Below, in pieces: positions 1 to 7,519 of a stretch of DNA of 39,211 nt. The DNA lies in contig JACPNX010000006.1 of the NCBI GenBank assembly GCA_016185275.1, positions 108,805 to 148,015 of the forward strand. The letters run 5' to 3'. This DNA comes from Actinomycetota bacterium (GTDB lineage: Bacteria > Actinomycetota > Acidimicrobiia > Acidimicrobiales > Iamiaceae). The notes beneath the pieces are model-generated. The model was not told the DNA's origin. It saw nothing but the letters and a program-made list of their open reading frames with translations, and made no database searches. Each line of letters starts with the position of its first letter. The stretch's first letter is position 1. The position numbers and the translations under genes were made by a program.

Positions 1-25
1 ATCCGGGACACATTGTGTCCCGGAT
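1..25. repeat. Perfect 12-bp inverted repeat at window edge
   Basis: The arms ATCCGGGACACA and its exact reverse complement are separated by a single base. The dyad begins 9 bases beyond the stop codon of the minus-strand CitE-like gene. As RNA it would be a strong hairpin, so it could be a terminator for the lyase pair, although no run of U follows inside the window. The perfect symmetry and near-zero spacer also fit a TetR/GntR-type operator for a gene lying beyond position 1. Confidence 0.5.
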
Positions 26-34
26 CTGCGACCA

Positions 35-952
35 CTACGGCGGGGCGGGGAGGTCGGCCGCGAGCGCAGCGATCGACTCGGCCTGGGCGAGGGTCCTGCG
101 CGCGTTGTCGACGTGGAGGTTCTCGATCATCCGCCCGTTGACGGTCACGACGCCCTTGCCCGCGGCCTGGGCCTCCTCGAAGGCGGCGATGACCTCTCGC
201 GCCGACGCGACCTCCTCGGCGCTCGGCGCGAAGACCCGGTTGCACGGCTCGAGCTGGCTGGGGTGGATGAGCGTCTTGCCGTCGAACCCCATGGCCCTGC
301 CCTGGCGGCACTCGGCCTCGAAGCCGTCGGCATCCTTGATGTCGTTGTAGACGCCGTCGAGGATGACTTTGCCGGCGGCGCGCGCCGCCAGCAGGCACAG
401 CGACAGGCCGGTGAGCAGCGGCTGGCGCCCGGGGACCTGCTCCGCGTGGAGCTCCTTGGCGAGATCGTTGGTGCCCATCACGAGGACGGCGAGACGCTCG
501 CTCGAGGTGGCGATCCGGTGGGCGTCGAGCATGGCGATCGGCGTCTCGACCATGGCCCAGATGCGGGTGTGGTCCGGCGCTCCGGCGGCCTCGAGCGCCC
601 GCTCGATGGCGTGCACGTCGTCGGTCGAACCGATCTTCGGGACGACGATCCCGTCCGGCCCGGCCTGGGCCGCGGCCCGCAGGTCGTCCGCGTGCCACTC
701 GGTGCCGAGGCCGTTGACCCGAATCGTGACCTCGCGCCGCCCGTAGCCCTTCGACGCGGCCGCGGTGCAGACGCGCTCGCGGGCGGCGGCCTTCGCGTCC
801 GGCGCGACGGCGTCTTCGAGGTCGAAGATCAGCGCGTCGGCGGCCAGGCCCTTGGCCTTGTCCAGCGCCCGCTCGTTCGCGCCCGGCATGTACAGCACGG
901 AGCGGCGGGGCCGGAGCGCGTCAGTCCCGGCGGCGGGCGTCGGCTCGACCAC
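35..952 (-). CDS. CitE-like CoA-ester lyase (HpcH/HpaI aldolase superfamily)
   Basis: This 305-residue protein belongs to the CitE branch of the HpcH/HpaI aldolase superfamily, Mg-dependent TIM barrels that cleave or form C-C bonds next to a CoA thioester. Visible landmarks in order are the N-terminal SVLYMPG strand, FDLEDAV carrying a metal-ligand acid, the VPKIG strand, the ETPIAMLDA segment with a second acid, MGTNDLA, and the C-terminal FDGKTLIHPSQ loop. Length is normal for the family. The GTG start lies one base after the TGA of the malyl-CoA lyase gene upstream, so the two are translationally coupled. Possible substrates are malyl-CoA, citramalyl-CoA or citryl-CoA; some paralogues beside a malyl-CoA lyase act as (S)-malyl-CoA thioesterase. 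The exact reaction cannot be read from sequence. No citrate lyase alpha or gamma subunit is nearby, so classical citrate lyase is unlikely. Confidence 0.85.
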   Translation of the reverse strand: MVEPTPAAGTDALRPRRSVLYMPGANERALDKAKGLAADALIFDLEDAVAPDAKAAARERVCTAAASKGYGRREVTIRVNGLGTEWHADDLRAAAQAGPDGIVVPKIGSTDDVHAIERALEAAGAPDHTRIWAMVETPIAMLDAHRIATSSERLAVLVMGTNDLAKELHAEQVPGRQPLLTGLSLCLLAARAAGKVILDGVYNDIKDADGFEAECRQGRAMGFDGKTLIHPSQLEPCNRVFAPSAEEVASAREVIAAFEEAQAAGKGVVTVNGRMIENLHVDNARRTLAQAESIAALAADLPAPP

Positions 953-953
953 C

Positions 954-2024
954 TCAGGCCCCCGCTCCGGTCGTGGCGAACCCGTAGCGCTCGGCGAGCG
1001 CCGGGTCCCGCGACGCCAGCTCCCCGGCCAGCGACAGGATGACGCGGCACTGCTTGACGGAGGCGTCGTCCTCCATCTTCCCGTCGAGCATGAGCGCGCC
1101 GGTGCCGTCGCCCATCGCGTCGATGACGCGCCGGGCGTGCGCGACGTCGTCCGGGTCGGGGCTGAAGACCCGCTTGGCGATGTCGATCTGCACGGGGTGG
1201 AGGCTCCAGGCGCCGACGCAGCCGAGCAGGTAGGCGTTGCGGAACTGGTCCTCGCACGCCGTCGTGTCCTTGATGTCGCCGAACGGCCCGTAGTACGGGA
1301 GGATCCCGCTGGCCACGCAGGCGTCGACCATGCGGGCGATCGTGTAGTGCCACAGGTCCTGCTGGAAGGTGGCCCGGGGCGCCTCGGGATCGTCGGCGTC
1401 GGGATCCTCGCGGACGAGGTAGCCGGGATGGCCGCCGCCGACGCGCGTCGTCTTCATGCGCCGGTTGGCGGCGAGGTCGGCCGGGCCCAGCGACAGGCCC
1501 TGCATGCGGGGCGAGGCCGCGCAGATCTCCTCGACGTTGGCCACCCCGCGGGCGGTCTCGAGGATGGCGTGGAGCAGGAGCGGGCGGTCCAGGCCGGCCT
1601 TGGCCTCGAGCTGGGCCAGCAGCCGGTCGACGTAGTGGATGTCCTCGGGCCCCTCGACCTTGGGGATCATGATCACGTCGAGGTGCCGGCCGACCTCGGT
1701 CACTGCGGCCACCAGGTCGTCGAGGCCCCAGGGGGAGTCGAGCGAGTTGACCCGGGTCCACAGCTGCGTGTCGGGGGCGTCGAAGCCCTTGGCCACCTCC
1801 ACCAGGCCGGCGCGCGCCGCCTCCTTGTCCGACGCGGGCACGCCGTCTTCGAGGTTGGCGAGGAGCACGTCGACCTGAGGGGCGATGTCGGGGACCTTCG
1901 CCACCATCTTCGGGTTCGACGGCGGGAAGAAGTGGATCATCCGCGAGGGCCGCACCGGGATCTCCCGCAGCGGCTCCGGCGCACCTACGGCGAGGGGACG
2001 GAAGAAGTCCTTCGGGGAGCGCAT
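954..2024 (-). CDS. L-malyl-CoA / beta-methylmalyl-CoA lyase
   Basis: This 356-residue cytosolic enzyme of the CitE superfamily has the hallmarks of the Mcl group: ANLEDGVP (metal-binding acid), [25 protein letters not shown], the diagnostic segment [20 protein letters not shown], then GPFGDIKD and WSLHPVQID near the C-terminus. The family reversibly cleaves malyl-CoA to acetyl-CoA and glyoxylate, and beta-methylmalyl-CoA to propionyl-CoA and glyoxylate, in the ethylmalonyl-CoA pathway, the 3-hydroxypropionate cycle or glyoxylate assimilation. The ATG is preceded by GGAGGT a few bases upstream, and a plausible promoter lies at 2061-2090. It is first in a two-gene unit with the CitE-like gene and is divergent from an acyl-CoA dehydrogenase. 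Family assignment is firm; the pathway in this organism is inferred, since no other pathway genes are in the window. Confidence 0.88.
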   Translation of the reverse strand: MRSPKDFFRPLAVGAPEPLREIPVRPSRMIHFFPPSNPKMVAKVPDIAPQVDVLLANLEDGVPASDKEAARAGLVEVAKGFDAPDTQLWTRVNSLDSPWGLDDLVAAVTEVGRHLDVIMIPKVEGPEDIHYVDRLLAQLEAKAGLDRPLLLHAILETARGVANVEEICAASPRMQGLSLGPADLAANRRMKTTRVGGGHPGYLVREDPDADDPEAPRATFQQDLWHYTIARMVDACVASGILPYYGPFGDIKDTTACEDQFRNAYLLGCVGAWSLHPVQIDIAKRVFSPDPDDVAHARRVIDAMGDGTGALMLDGKMEDDASVKQCRVILSLAGELASRDPALAERYGFATTGAGA

Positions 2025-2060
2025 CTGACCTCCATCGGCGCGGCGGGCGGGGCTCGCCCG

Positions 2061-2090
2061 ACCCTAGGGAACGGCCCGGGACCGACCCAA
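2061..2090 (-). promoter_or_regulatory. Candidate promoter of the lyase pair
   Basis: On the minus strand TTGGGT (2090-2085) and TAGGGT (2066-2061) are separated by 18 bases and resemble -35 and -10 boxes. Transcription would start near 2054, leaving a leader of about 30 bases that contains the GGAGGT ribosome-binding site. Confidence 0.45.
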
Positions 2091-2129
2091 GGTGGAGCCG
2101 AGGCCCCGGACTCTGACGCCGCGGCGGCG

Positions 2130-2159
2130 CTGATCCGTCGGAGGAACCCGGGGTACCGT
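2130..2159 (+). promoter_or_regulatory. Candidate promoter of acyl-CoA dehydrogenase
   Basis: CTGATC (2130-2135) and TACCGT (2154-2159) are 18 bases apart. TACCGT matches the TANNNT -10 box seen before many genes here. Transcription from about 2166 would give a 40-base leader carrying the AGGGGGA site before the GTG at 2208. Confidence 0.4.
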
Positions 2160-2207
2160 GGCCGGCGCTCCCGGCCGAGGGGGCGTGCGACCCAGGGGGA
2201 GCGACCC

Positions 2208-3473
2208 GTGTTCGAGTGGACCGACGAGCAGCAGATGGTGCGCGACGCCGTGCGCCAGTTCATCGACAAGGAGATCAGGCCGCACCTCGAGGAGCTCGAG
2301 CACGGTGACCTGCCGCCCTACGACACCCTCCGCCGGATGTTCGCCATGTTCGGCATGGACGTAGCCGCCCGCGACCGCTTCGCCCGCCAGATCGGCCACG
2401 AGCGGGCGGTCGCCGACGCTCTGGCCCGGGGGGAGGCGCCGCCGGAGACGCCGGCCCGTGACGGCGACGGCGGTGCGTCCTCGCTCACGATGATCCCGAT
2501 CATCGAGCTCTGCCGGGTGTGCCCCGGCATGGTCACCGCCATGGGCGTCTCGATGGGGCTGACCTCGGCGGCGATCAGCTCCAAGGGCACCATCGCCCAG
2601 AAGGAGCGGTGGGTGCCCGACCTGCTCACGCTGGACAAGATCGGTGCCTGGGCCATCACCGAGCCCGACTCGGGCTCGGACGCGTTCGGCTCGATGAAGA
2701 GCACCGCCCGCCGCGACGGCGACGAGTACCTCCTCAACGGCTCGAAGACCTTCATCACCAACGGGCCCTACGCCGACACGATCGTGTTCATCTGCAAGCT
2801 CGACGAAGGCAACCCGCCCTCCGAGCGCAAGGTGCTGTCGTTCGTGCTCGACACGGGCATGCCGGGCCTCGAGCAGTCCAAGCCGCTGCGCAAGATGGGC
2901 ATGCACTCGTCGCCCACGGGCCAGCTGTTCCTGTCCGACGTGCGGGTCGGGCGGGACCGGCTGATCGGCGAGACCGAGGACCTCGGCACGGGCGGCGGTC
3001 GGGAGGGCGCCAAGGCGACGTTCCTGCAGGAGCGCTCCGGCGTGGCGGCGATGGCGCTCGGCATCATCGAGGAGTGCCTCGACCTGTCCATCGCGTACGC
3101 CCGGGACCGGGTGCAGTTCGGCCAGCCGATCGGCCAGTTCCAGCTCATCCAGGACAAGCTCGCCCGCATGGAGGTGGCGCGTCTCAACGTCCAGAACCTG
3201 GTGTTCCGGGTGATCGAGGTGTCCGCCGCCGGGCGGGGGATGAGCCTCGCCGAGGCGTCGGCCATGAAGCTCTACTCAGCGCGGGCCGCGACCGAAGTGG
3301 CCATGGAGGCGGTGCAGCTCTTCGGGGGCAACGGCTACATGGCCGAGTACCGCGTCGAGCAGCTGGCGCGTGACGCCAAGGTGCTGCAGATCTACGCCGG
3401 CACGGACGAGATCCAGATCACCCACATCGCCAAGGATCTGCTCCGGCGGGGCCCGAGCCGAGCGGTGTCCTGA
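2208..3473 (+). CDS. Acyl-CoA dehydrogenase family protein
   Basis: This 421-residue FAD-dependent enzyme introduces the alpha-beta double bond into acyl-CoA thioesters and passes electrons to ETF. The FAD/substrate motif ITEPDSGSDAFG, the KTFITNG strand, the DRVQFGQPIGQFQ helix and the FGGNGYM segment are all present. At the position of the medium-chain enzyme's catalytic glutamate (the YEGT motif) it has alanine (YAGT, about residue 397). A glutamate in QERSG (about residue 275) matches the alternative catalytic-base position of isovaleryl-CoA and long-chain dehydrogenases. The GTG at 2208 is chosen because AGGGGGA lies 7 bases upstream and the family's N-terminus begins just after it; the frame stays open far upstream but that part is non-coding. 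A charged, low-complexity insertion around residues 55-85 is unusual. Substrate is unknown; the divergent malyl-CoA lyase suggests branched or short acyl-CoA breakdown. Confidence 0.88.
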   Translation: MFEWTDEQQMVRDAVRQFIDKEIRPHLEELEHGDLPPYDTLRRMFAMFGMDVAARDRFARQIGHERAVADALARGEAPPETPARDGDGGASSLTMIPIIELCRVCPGMVTAMGVSMGLTSAAISSKGTIAQKERWVPDLLTLDKIGAWAITEPDSGSDAFGSMKSTARRDGDEYLLNGSKTFITNGPYADTIVFICKLDEGNPPSERKVLSFVLDTGMPGLEQSKPLRKMGMHSSPTGQLFLSDVRVGRDRLIGETEDLGTGGGREGAKATFLQERSGVAAMALGIIEECLDLSIAYARDRVQFGQPIGQFQLIQDKLARMEVARLNVQNLVFRVIEVSAAGRGMSLAEASAMKLYSARAATEVAMEAVQLFGGNGYMAEYRVEQLARDAKVLQIYAGTDEIQITHIAKDLLRRGPSRAVS

Positions 3474-3537
3474 GCGGTGTCCTGAGCGGCGCTCTCGGGC
3501 GGCGCACCGGCGCACCGGCGCACCGGCGCGCGCCGCC

Positions 3538-3575
3538 GGCCCACCCTTGGGCCGACCCGTCCTTGGACGGCTGGG
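3538..3575. terminator. Two adjacent GC-rich hairpins between convergent genes
   Basis: GGCCCA/TGGGCC (3538-3543 with 3548-3553) is followed at once by a second dyad centred on CCGTCC-TT-GGACGG (3557-3570), whose outer bases ACC/GGT extend the stem. They lie between the ends of the convergent acyl-CoA dehydrogenase and the membrane-protein gene at 3812. There is no U tract, so terminator function is a guess from position. The rest of 3474-3711 shows no gene, only GC-rich low-complexity sequence with repeated GGCGCACC and CGGATC words. Confidence 0.35.
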
Positions 3576-3711
3576 TGCGCTTCTGAGTCCGGATTGCTCC
3601 GCCTGAGAGCACCTACCGCACTCAGAACGGATCCGACGGATCGAACGGATCGGACGAGCGCCGCTGGGTTCCGGCCCACGCCGACGGATCGGATGGGCAC
3701 CGCGTGGCCGA

Positions 3712-3810
3712 GTCGCCGGGTCGCCGGGTCGCCGGGTGGCCGGGTCGCCGGGTGGCCGGGTCGCCGAGGTCCCCGGGTCGCCGAGGTCCCCGGGTCGCCG
3801 AGGTCCCCGG
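3712..3810. repeat. Two nested short tandem repeats
   Basis: Six head-to-tail copies of an 8-bp unit, GTCGCCGG or its variant GTGGCCGG (3712-3759), run directly into three perfect copies of a 17-bp unit, GTCGCCGAGGTCCCCGG (3760-3810). The 17-bp unit begins with the same GTCGCCG core, so it probably grew out of the 8-bp array. The array stops two bases before the stop codon of the minus-strand gene at 3812. There are no spacers, so it is not a CRISPR array. Confidence 0.9.
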
Positions 3811-3811
3811 G

Positions 3812-5044
3812 TCAGGTGCCGCGGCAACCCTTGGACTGGTCGGTCACGGTCGTCGAGCCGTCGGCGCAGACGATGTTCGGGTTGGCATGGGAGAAGACGC
3901 CCGCCGGGCTGTCCCAGCCCGGCACCACCCAGGCGTGCACCATCCAGCCGGTCCGGTCGAGGTAGGTGCCGCGGGCCCGATCGCAGTCGGCCTTGGTGCC
4001 GTCGGCGTCGGGGGAGAAGGGAACGAACAGCTTGCCGCCCGGCTCGGGCCGGTAGCACGCGCCCTGATGGACATGCCATTCGTCGAGAGGTCCCGCGAAG
4101 CCGCCGCTCGGCGCCCGCTTCTGCGCCAGGTAGTACATGACGCCCACGACCGGCGACGTCGGACTCGTGCCGCTGTAGAGCCACGACAGTGGTCGTTCGA
4201 TATCGAACGATGTGCGACCGCCCTGGGCGATGTCGACCATGTGGAGCGCGCTGCCGGGGTTGAAGGGCCCGGCTTGGAGCAGCCCGGCCCTGCGGGCGTC
4301 GGCCAGCGTCGGGTACCGCAGGGCGACGCGACGGGCCGCGGTGAGCTGCTGGCCGAGCTGGCGTTGGGTCCCGAGCGCGAGCGGCGCTCGCAGTGCCGCG
4401 GTGCCGTGGACGGCGGCGGCGCCCCCGGTGGAGCCGGCGGCTCCGTGGCGCCCCGCGGGCGTAACCAGCACGGCCGCGGTCAGGGCGACGACGGCGACGC
4501 CGGGCAGCGCCGCGGCCGTCGACCGGAGCAGCCCGCGCGCCGGGCCCCGCCCGGGCCGGGGCTCGCGGCGAAGCAGGAGCGCGACGACCACGAGCACGCT
4601 GAGCACCTCCGTCGCGGTGGCCAGCACGTCGACGGTCGTGGCCGGCAGGCGGAGGCGCGGCCGCGGGCCGAACGGGAGCGCGGTCGCCCGCGACAGCGCC
4701 CACACCCCGGCCACCGCGGCTTGGACGACGGCGACGGCCACGAGCCGCGACCGGCTCCGGCGCACGGCGAGGCCCACGGCCAGGATGCCCTGGACGGCCG
4801 CGACCGCGGCGAAGGCGATGCCTTGTGCCCGCCACGCGACGACATGCTGCGGCGCGACGGCGAAGTGGACGGCCGCGCCCGACACCAGCAGGCCGCACAG
4901 CAGAAGGGTCGCGCCGTCGGCGGTCCGGGCACCGGGCGCGACTGCCGGCTCGTCCGACGAGCGACCGAGGGCCTGGCTGGTCCGGTGCCGGGCGGGCTCT
5001 TCGGTGGCGACGACATCCGGAGCGGGCGGGGTGAGCGTCGACAT
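3812..5044 (-). CDS. Multi-pass membrane protein with extracytoplasmic His/Cys-bearing C-terminal domain
   Basis: I do not recognise a named family for this 410-residue protein. After a hydrophilic N-terminus of about 40 residues come roughly five hydrophobic segments between residues 45 and 200, separated by Arg-rich loops. A soluble domain of about 190 residues follows. It contains the motifs YPTLADARRAG, SALHMVD, DEWHVHQGACY, HAWVVPGW and HANPNIVC. The repeated histidines next to cysteines suggest metal binding or a disulfide-stabilised external fold; similar modules occur as uncharacterised actinobacterial proteins as far as I recall. The ATG sits 8 bases after a TACGCT -10 box, suggesting a leaderless transcript. 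It is divergent from a small acidic protein gene. Function unknown. Confidence 0.75.
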   Translation of the reverse strand: MSTLTPPAPDVVATEEPARHRTSQALGRSSDEPAVAPGARTADGATLLLCGLLVSGAAVHFAVAPQHVVAWRAQGIAFAAVAAVQGILAVGLAVRRSRSRLVAVAVVQAAVAGVWALSRATALPFGPRPRLRLPATTVDVLATATEVLSVLVVVALLLRREPRPGRGPARGLLRSTAAALPGVAVVALTAAVLVTPAGRHGAAGSTGGAAAVHGTAALRAPLALGTQRQLGQQLTAARRVALRYPTLADARRAGLLQAGPFNPGSALHMVDIAQGGRTSFDIERPLSWLYSGTSPTSPVVGVMYYLAQKRAPSGGFAGPLDEWHVHQGACYRPEPGGKLFVPFSPDADGTKADCDRARGTYLDRTGWMVHAWVVPGWDSPAGVFSHANPNIVCADGSTTVTDQSKGCRGT

Positions 5045-5052
5045 GGCGGCAG

Positions 5053-5058
5053 AGCGTA
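5053..5058 (-). promoter_or_regulatory. -10 box for leaderless membrane-protein gene
   Basis: On the minus strand TACGCT lies 8 bases before the ATG at 5044. No Shine-Dalgarno sequence fits between them. The same TANNNT box and spacing recurs before other genes in the window. Confidence 0.45.
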
Positions 5059-5175
5059 CGTCCGGTCCCGGCCGCCGTGCCGGAAGGAGTCGCGCCCGGT
5101 GGGGTCGACGTCGCCGCCATGCCCTGGGGTAGGAGGGCGCCGACGTAGCGGATCCCGCTCAGGAGGACACGACCC

Positions 5176-5382
5176 ATGACGACCGAGCCGAACGACCAGA
5201 CCGTCGCCGCCGACGAAGCGTCGGCGCACGCTTCGGCCGACGCCGGTCCCGTGCCGACACCTGAACAGGAGCAGGCGGCCGAGCGGGCGGCGAAGGACGT
5301 CGACGTCGAGTCGGTCGGTGCCCACGAGGCGGAGATGACCGAGATCGGCGCCAACGTGGAGGGCGAAGGTCAGGTCGGCTGA
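5176..5382 (+). CDS. Small acidic hypothetical protein
   Basis: This is a 68-residue protein rich in Glu, Asp and Ala, with no hydrophobic segment and no cysteine, probably cytosolic and partly disordered. A perfect AGGAGG (5161-5166) sits 9 bases before the ATG, the strongest ribosome-binding site in this part of the window, which argues for a real and well-translated gene. It stands alone between a divergent membrane-protein gene and the 3' end of a convergent acyl-CoA dehydrogenase. I do not recognise a family and assign no function. Confidence 0.65.
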   Translation: MTTEPNDQTVAADEASAHASADAGPVPTPEQEQAAERAAKDVDVESVGAHEAEMTEIGANVEGEGQVG

Positions 5383-5470
5383 CGGGCCGCCCGGCAGGTC
5401 GTGGCCGGCTCGGGCGACGGGCCACAGCCTGTCGGCTCGGCCTGCCTGGCGGCCTGCCGGATGCGGCGGG

Positions 5471-5550
5471 CCGATCAGGCCGAGCCGGGACCGATCAGGC
5501 CGAGCCGGGGCCGATCAGGCCGAGCCGGGGCCGATCAGGCCGAGCCGGGG
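5471..5550. repeat. Four-copy 20-bp tandem repeat overlapping a gene end
   Basis: Four copies of a 20-bp unit made of CCGATCAGGC and CGAGCCGGGG run head to tail; the first copy ends in A instead of G. The fourth copy encodes the last residues and the TGA stop of the minus-strand acyl-CoA dehydrogenase (5535). The other three lie beyond the stop. Each copy carries the same TCA (TGA on the minus strand). As 20 is not a multiple of 3, copy-number change would alter only the tail or the trailer. Confidence 0.92.
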
Positions 5551-6698
5551 CCGCCCAGGAGCGAGCGGCCGATGATCTCCTTCATGATCTCGGTGGTCCC
5601 GCCGTAGATCGTCGTGACCCGCACGTCGGCATAGGCCCGGGCGATCGGGTACTCGGTCATGTAGCCGTAGCCGCCGTGCAGCTGCACGCCCCGGTCCACG
5701 ACCCGTTTGTGGACCTCCGTGGCCCACCACTTGGCCATGGCGGCGTCCTCGGCGCTCAGCCGGCCCTCCACCAGCAGCTCCACGCAACGGTCCACGAACG
5801 CCTGGGTGACCTCCACCTCGGTGGCCATCTCGGCCACCGTGAACCGGCTGTTCTGGAAGGCGGCGACCGGCTGGCCGAACGCCGTGCGTTCCCGGATGTA
5901 GTCCAGCGTCCATCGGAGCGCGGCGTGCGCACCGGCCACCCCGGTCGCCGCGATCGAGAGCCGCTCCTGGGGCAGGTTCCTCACGAGGTACGCGAAGCCC
6001 TCGCCCTCGGCTCCGAGCCGGTTGGCGACCGGGACCCGCACGTCGGTGAAGAACAGCTCGGCCGTGTCCTGGGAGTGCAGGCCGATCTTGTCGAGGTTGC
6101 GGCCCCGCTCGAAGCCCGCCATGCCCCGCTCGAGCACGAGCAGGCTGATCCCACGGTGCCGTTGCGCCGGGTCGGTCTTGACCGCGGTGATGACGAGATC
6201 CGCGTTGATGCCGTTGGTGATGAACGTCTTGGATCCGTTGACGACGTAGACGTCACCGTCGCGGATCGCCGTGGTGGACATGCCGGCCAGGTCCGACCCG
6301 ATCCCGGGCTCGGTCATGGCGATGGCCGTGATCGACGTGCCGGCGGCGATCCCGGGCAGCCACCGCCGGCGCTGCTCCTCGTCGGTCAGCGCCAGGAAGT
6401 ACGGCAGGCAGATGTCGTTGTGGAGGGTCAGGCCGAGGCCGGCGCCGCCCGTGCCCGCGTAGGCGAGCTCCTCGCCGAGGACGAGGTTGAAGCGGAAGTC
6501 GTCGACGCCGCCGCCGCCGAGCGCCTCGGGGATCGCGATGCCGAGCAGGCCGAGCTCGCCCGCCCGCCGGAACAGGTCGCGGGGAACGATGCCGGCGCGC
6601 TCCCAGTCGGGGACCGACGGCACGACCTCCGTGTCGACGAAGCGACGGACGCTGGCGCGGAACTGGTCGTGCTCGGCTTCGAAGATCCGCCGTTCCAC
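5535..6698 (-). CDS. Acyl-CoA dehydrogenase family protein (second copy)
   Basis: This 387-residue FAD-dependent acyl-CoA dehydrogenase has normal family length. Landmarks include the AMTEPGIGSDLAG FAD motif, NGSKTFITNG, the RERTAFGQPVAAFQ helix, HGGYGYMTEYP and a C-terminal IYGGTTEIMKEIIGR. As in the other copy, the usual YEGT glutamate is missing (YGGT), and the catalytic base is probably Glu245 in LPQERLSIA, the arrangement of long-chain and isovaleryl-CoA dehydrogenases. The GTG at 6698 is chosen because VERRIFEAEHDQFR matches the usual family N-terminus. It lies 17 bases after the stop of the SGNH hydrolase gene, so the two may be co-transcribed. The last five residues and the stop fall in a 20-bp tandem repeat. 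Substrate range is unknown. Confidence 0.9.
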   Translation of the reverse strand: MERRIFEAEHDQFRASVRRFVDTEVVPSVPDWERAGIVPRDLFRRAGELGLLGIAIPEALGGGGVDDFRFNLVLGEELAYAGTGGAGLGLTLHNDICLPYFLALTDEEQRRRWLPGIAAGTSITAIAMTEPGIGSDLAGMSTTAIRDGDVYVVNGSKTFITNGINADLVITAVKTDPAQRHRGISLLVLERGMAGFERGRNLDKIGLHSQDTAELFFTDVRVPVANRLGAEGEGFAYLVRNLPQERLSIAATGVAGAHAALRWTLDYIRERTAFGQPVAAFQNSRFTVAEMATEVEVTQAFVDRCVELLVEGRLSAEDAAMAKWWATEVHKRVVDRGVQLHGGYGYMTEYPIARAYADVRVTTIYGGTTEIMKEIIGRSLLGGPGSA

Positions 6699-6715
6699 CG
6701 GGCGCCCAGACCCGC

Positions 6716-7510
6716 CTAGACCTGGCTGCCGGAAGCGGCGCCGGCCACGCCGCTGCGCCGATCGAGCCGGCCCGCGCAGCGTTCGTCGGGCACCGGCTGC
6801 ACGCGGACGACGGACCGGACCCGCACCGGGCCCACCAGGCCCACCGGTCCCACCGGGCCCGGCGCCGGGCACTGGTCGAGGGCGCGGCGCAGGTGGGCGG
6901 CGTAGAGGTTCTGGCCGGCCCTGGTCGGGTGGAGCCCGTCGGCCGCCAGCACGCCGTCGCTCTGGTGCGCCCGGGCCACCGCGTTCCAGTCGAGCACCCG
7001 CGCGTTCGGGTACCTGGCCGCAAGCTCCACGATCGTGGCATTGAGGGCGCGGGCGATGATGGGGTAGGCGTCGCCGAAGCCCCCGAACCCTCCGAAGCCC
7101 CCGAAGTCGTTGATCGTCGTGAGCACGACGCAGGGGGCGCCGGCCACCTTGGCCACCAGGTCCCGGTAGTCGTTCGGAGCGTTGATGTTGCGCTGGAGCG
7201 CGTCGTTGGTGCCGAGGTTGATGACCCACGCGAACGGCGGGCCGGCGGCGGTGATGACGCCGACGGCGGGCGACATCTGCGCGATCGTCCGGCCCGGCAC
7301 GGCCGCGATCGACAGGGAGCCCCGACCCTCGAGGCGGTGGGCGATCTCCTGTCGGCTGAGCGAGGTGATGGAGTCACCCAGCACGGCGACCTTCGGACCG
7401 GTGGGCGGGGTCACCGCGCCGCCACCCGCACCGGCGAGGGCGAACGGGGCCACCAGCGCGACGAGCCGGACGAGGAGTGGCGCACGTCGTTGCGGGGGTC
7501 GCCCTGGCAC
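6716..7510 (-). CDS. Exported SGNH/GDSL-family hydrolase
   Basis: This 264-residue protein has an N-terminal signal segment (basic residues, then a hydrophobic stretch to about residue 33) followed by an SGNH esterase core. The nucleophile is Ser47 in LGDSIT. The block III motif GTND is at about 100-103, and Asp191 and His194 in DGLHPT complete the triad. Members hydrolyse ester or acyl groups on lipids or cell-wall polysaccharides; the substrate is not deducible. Two oddities are the DFGGFGGFGGFGD insert (residues 135-147, encoded by 9-bp repeats) and a 45-residue tail with GPVGPVGLVGP followed by Arg/Val-rich sequence. The GTG start lies 9 bases after a TAGCCT box that overlaps the upstream gene's stop codon, so it may have its own promoter inside the cluster. 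Confidence 0.82.
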   Translation of the reverse strand: MPGRPPQRRAPLLVRLVALVAPFALAGAGGGAVTPPTGPKVAVLGDSITSLSRQEIAHRLEGRGSLSIAAVPGRTIAQMSPAVGVITAAGPPFAWVINLGTNDALQRNINAPNDYRDLVAKVAGAPCVVLTTINDFGGFGGFGGFGDAYPIIARALNATIVELAARYPNARVLDWNAVARAHQSDGVLAADGLHPTRAGQNLYAAHLRRALDQCPAPGPVGPVGLVGPVRVRSVVRVQPVPDERCAGRLDRRSGVAGAASGSQV

Positions 7511-7519
7511 TGGCCCGGG

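Noticed and set aside
35..952. Citrate lyase beta subunit of a citrate lyase complex
   Set aside because: No alpha or gamma subunit or citX/citG-type genes nearby; the neighbour is a malyl-CoA lyase.
765..2207. Upstream extension of the first acyl-CoA dehydrogenase frame
   Set aside because: It runs antisense to the lyases, is low complexity, and the family N-terminus begins at the GTG with AGGGGGA at 2208.
3712..3810. CRISPR array
   Set aside because: Units are contiguous without spacers, 8 and 17 bp long, and no cas genes are present.
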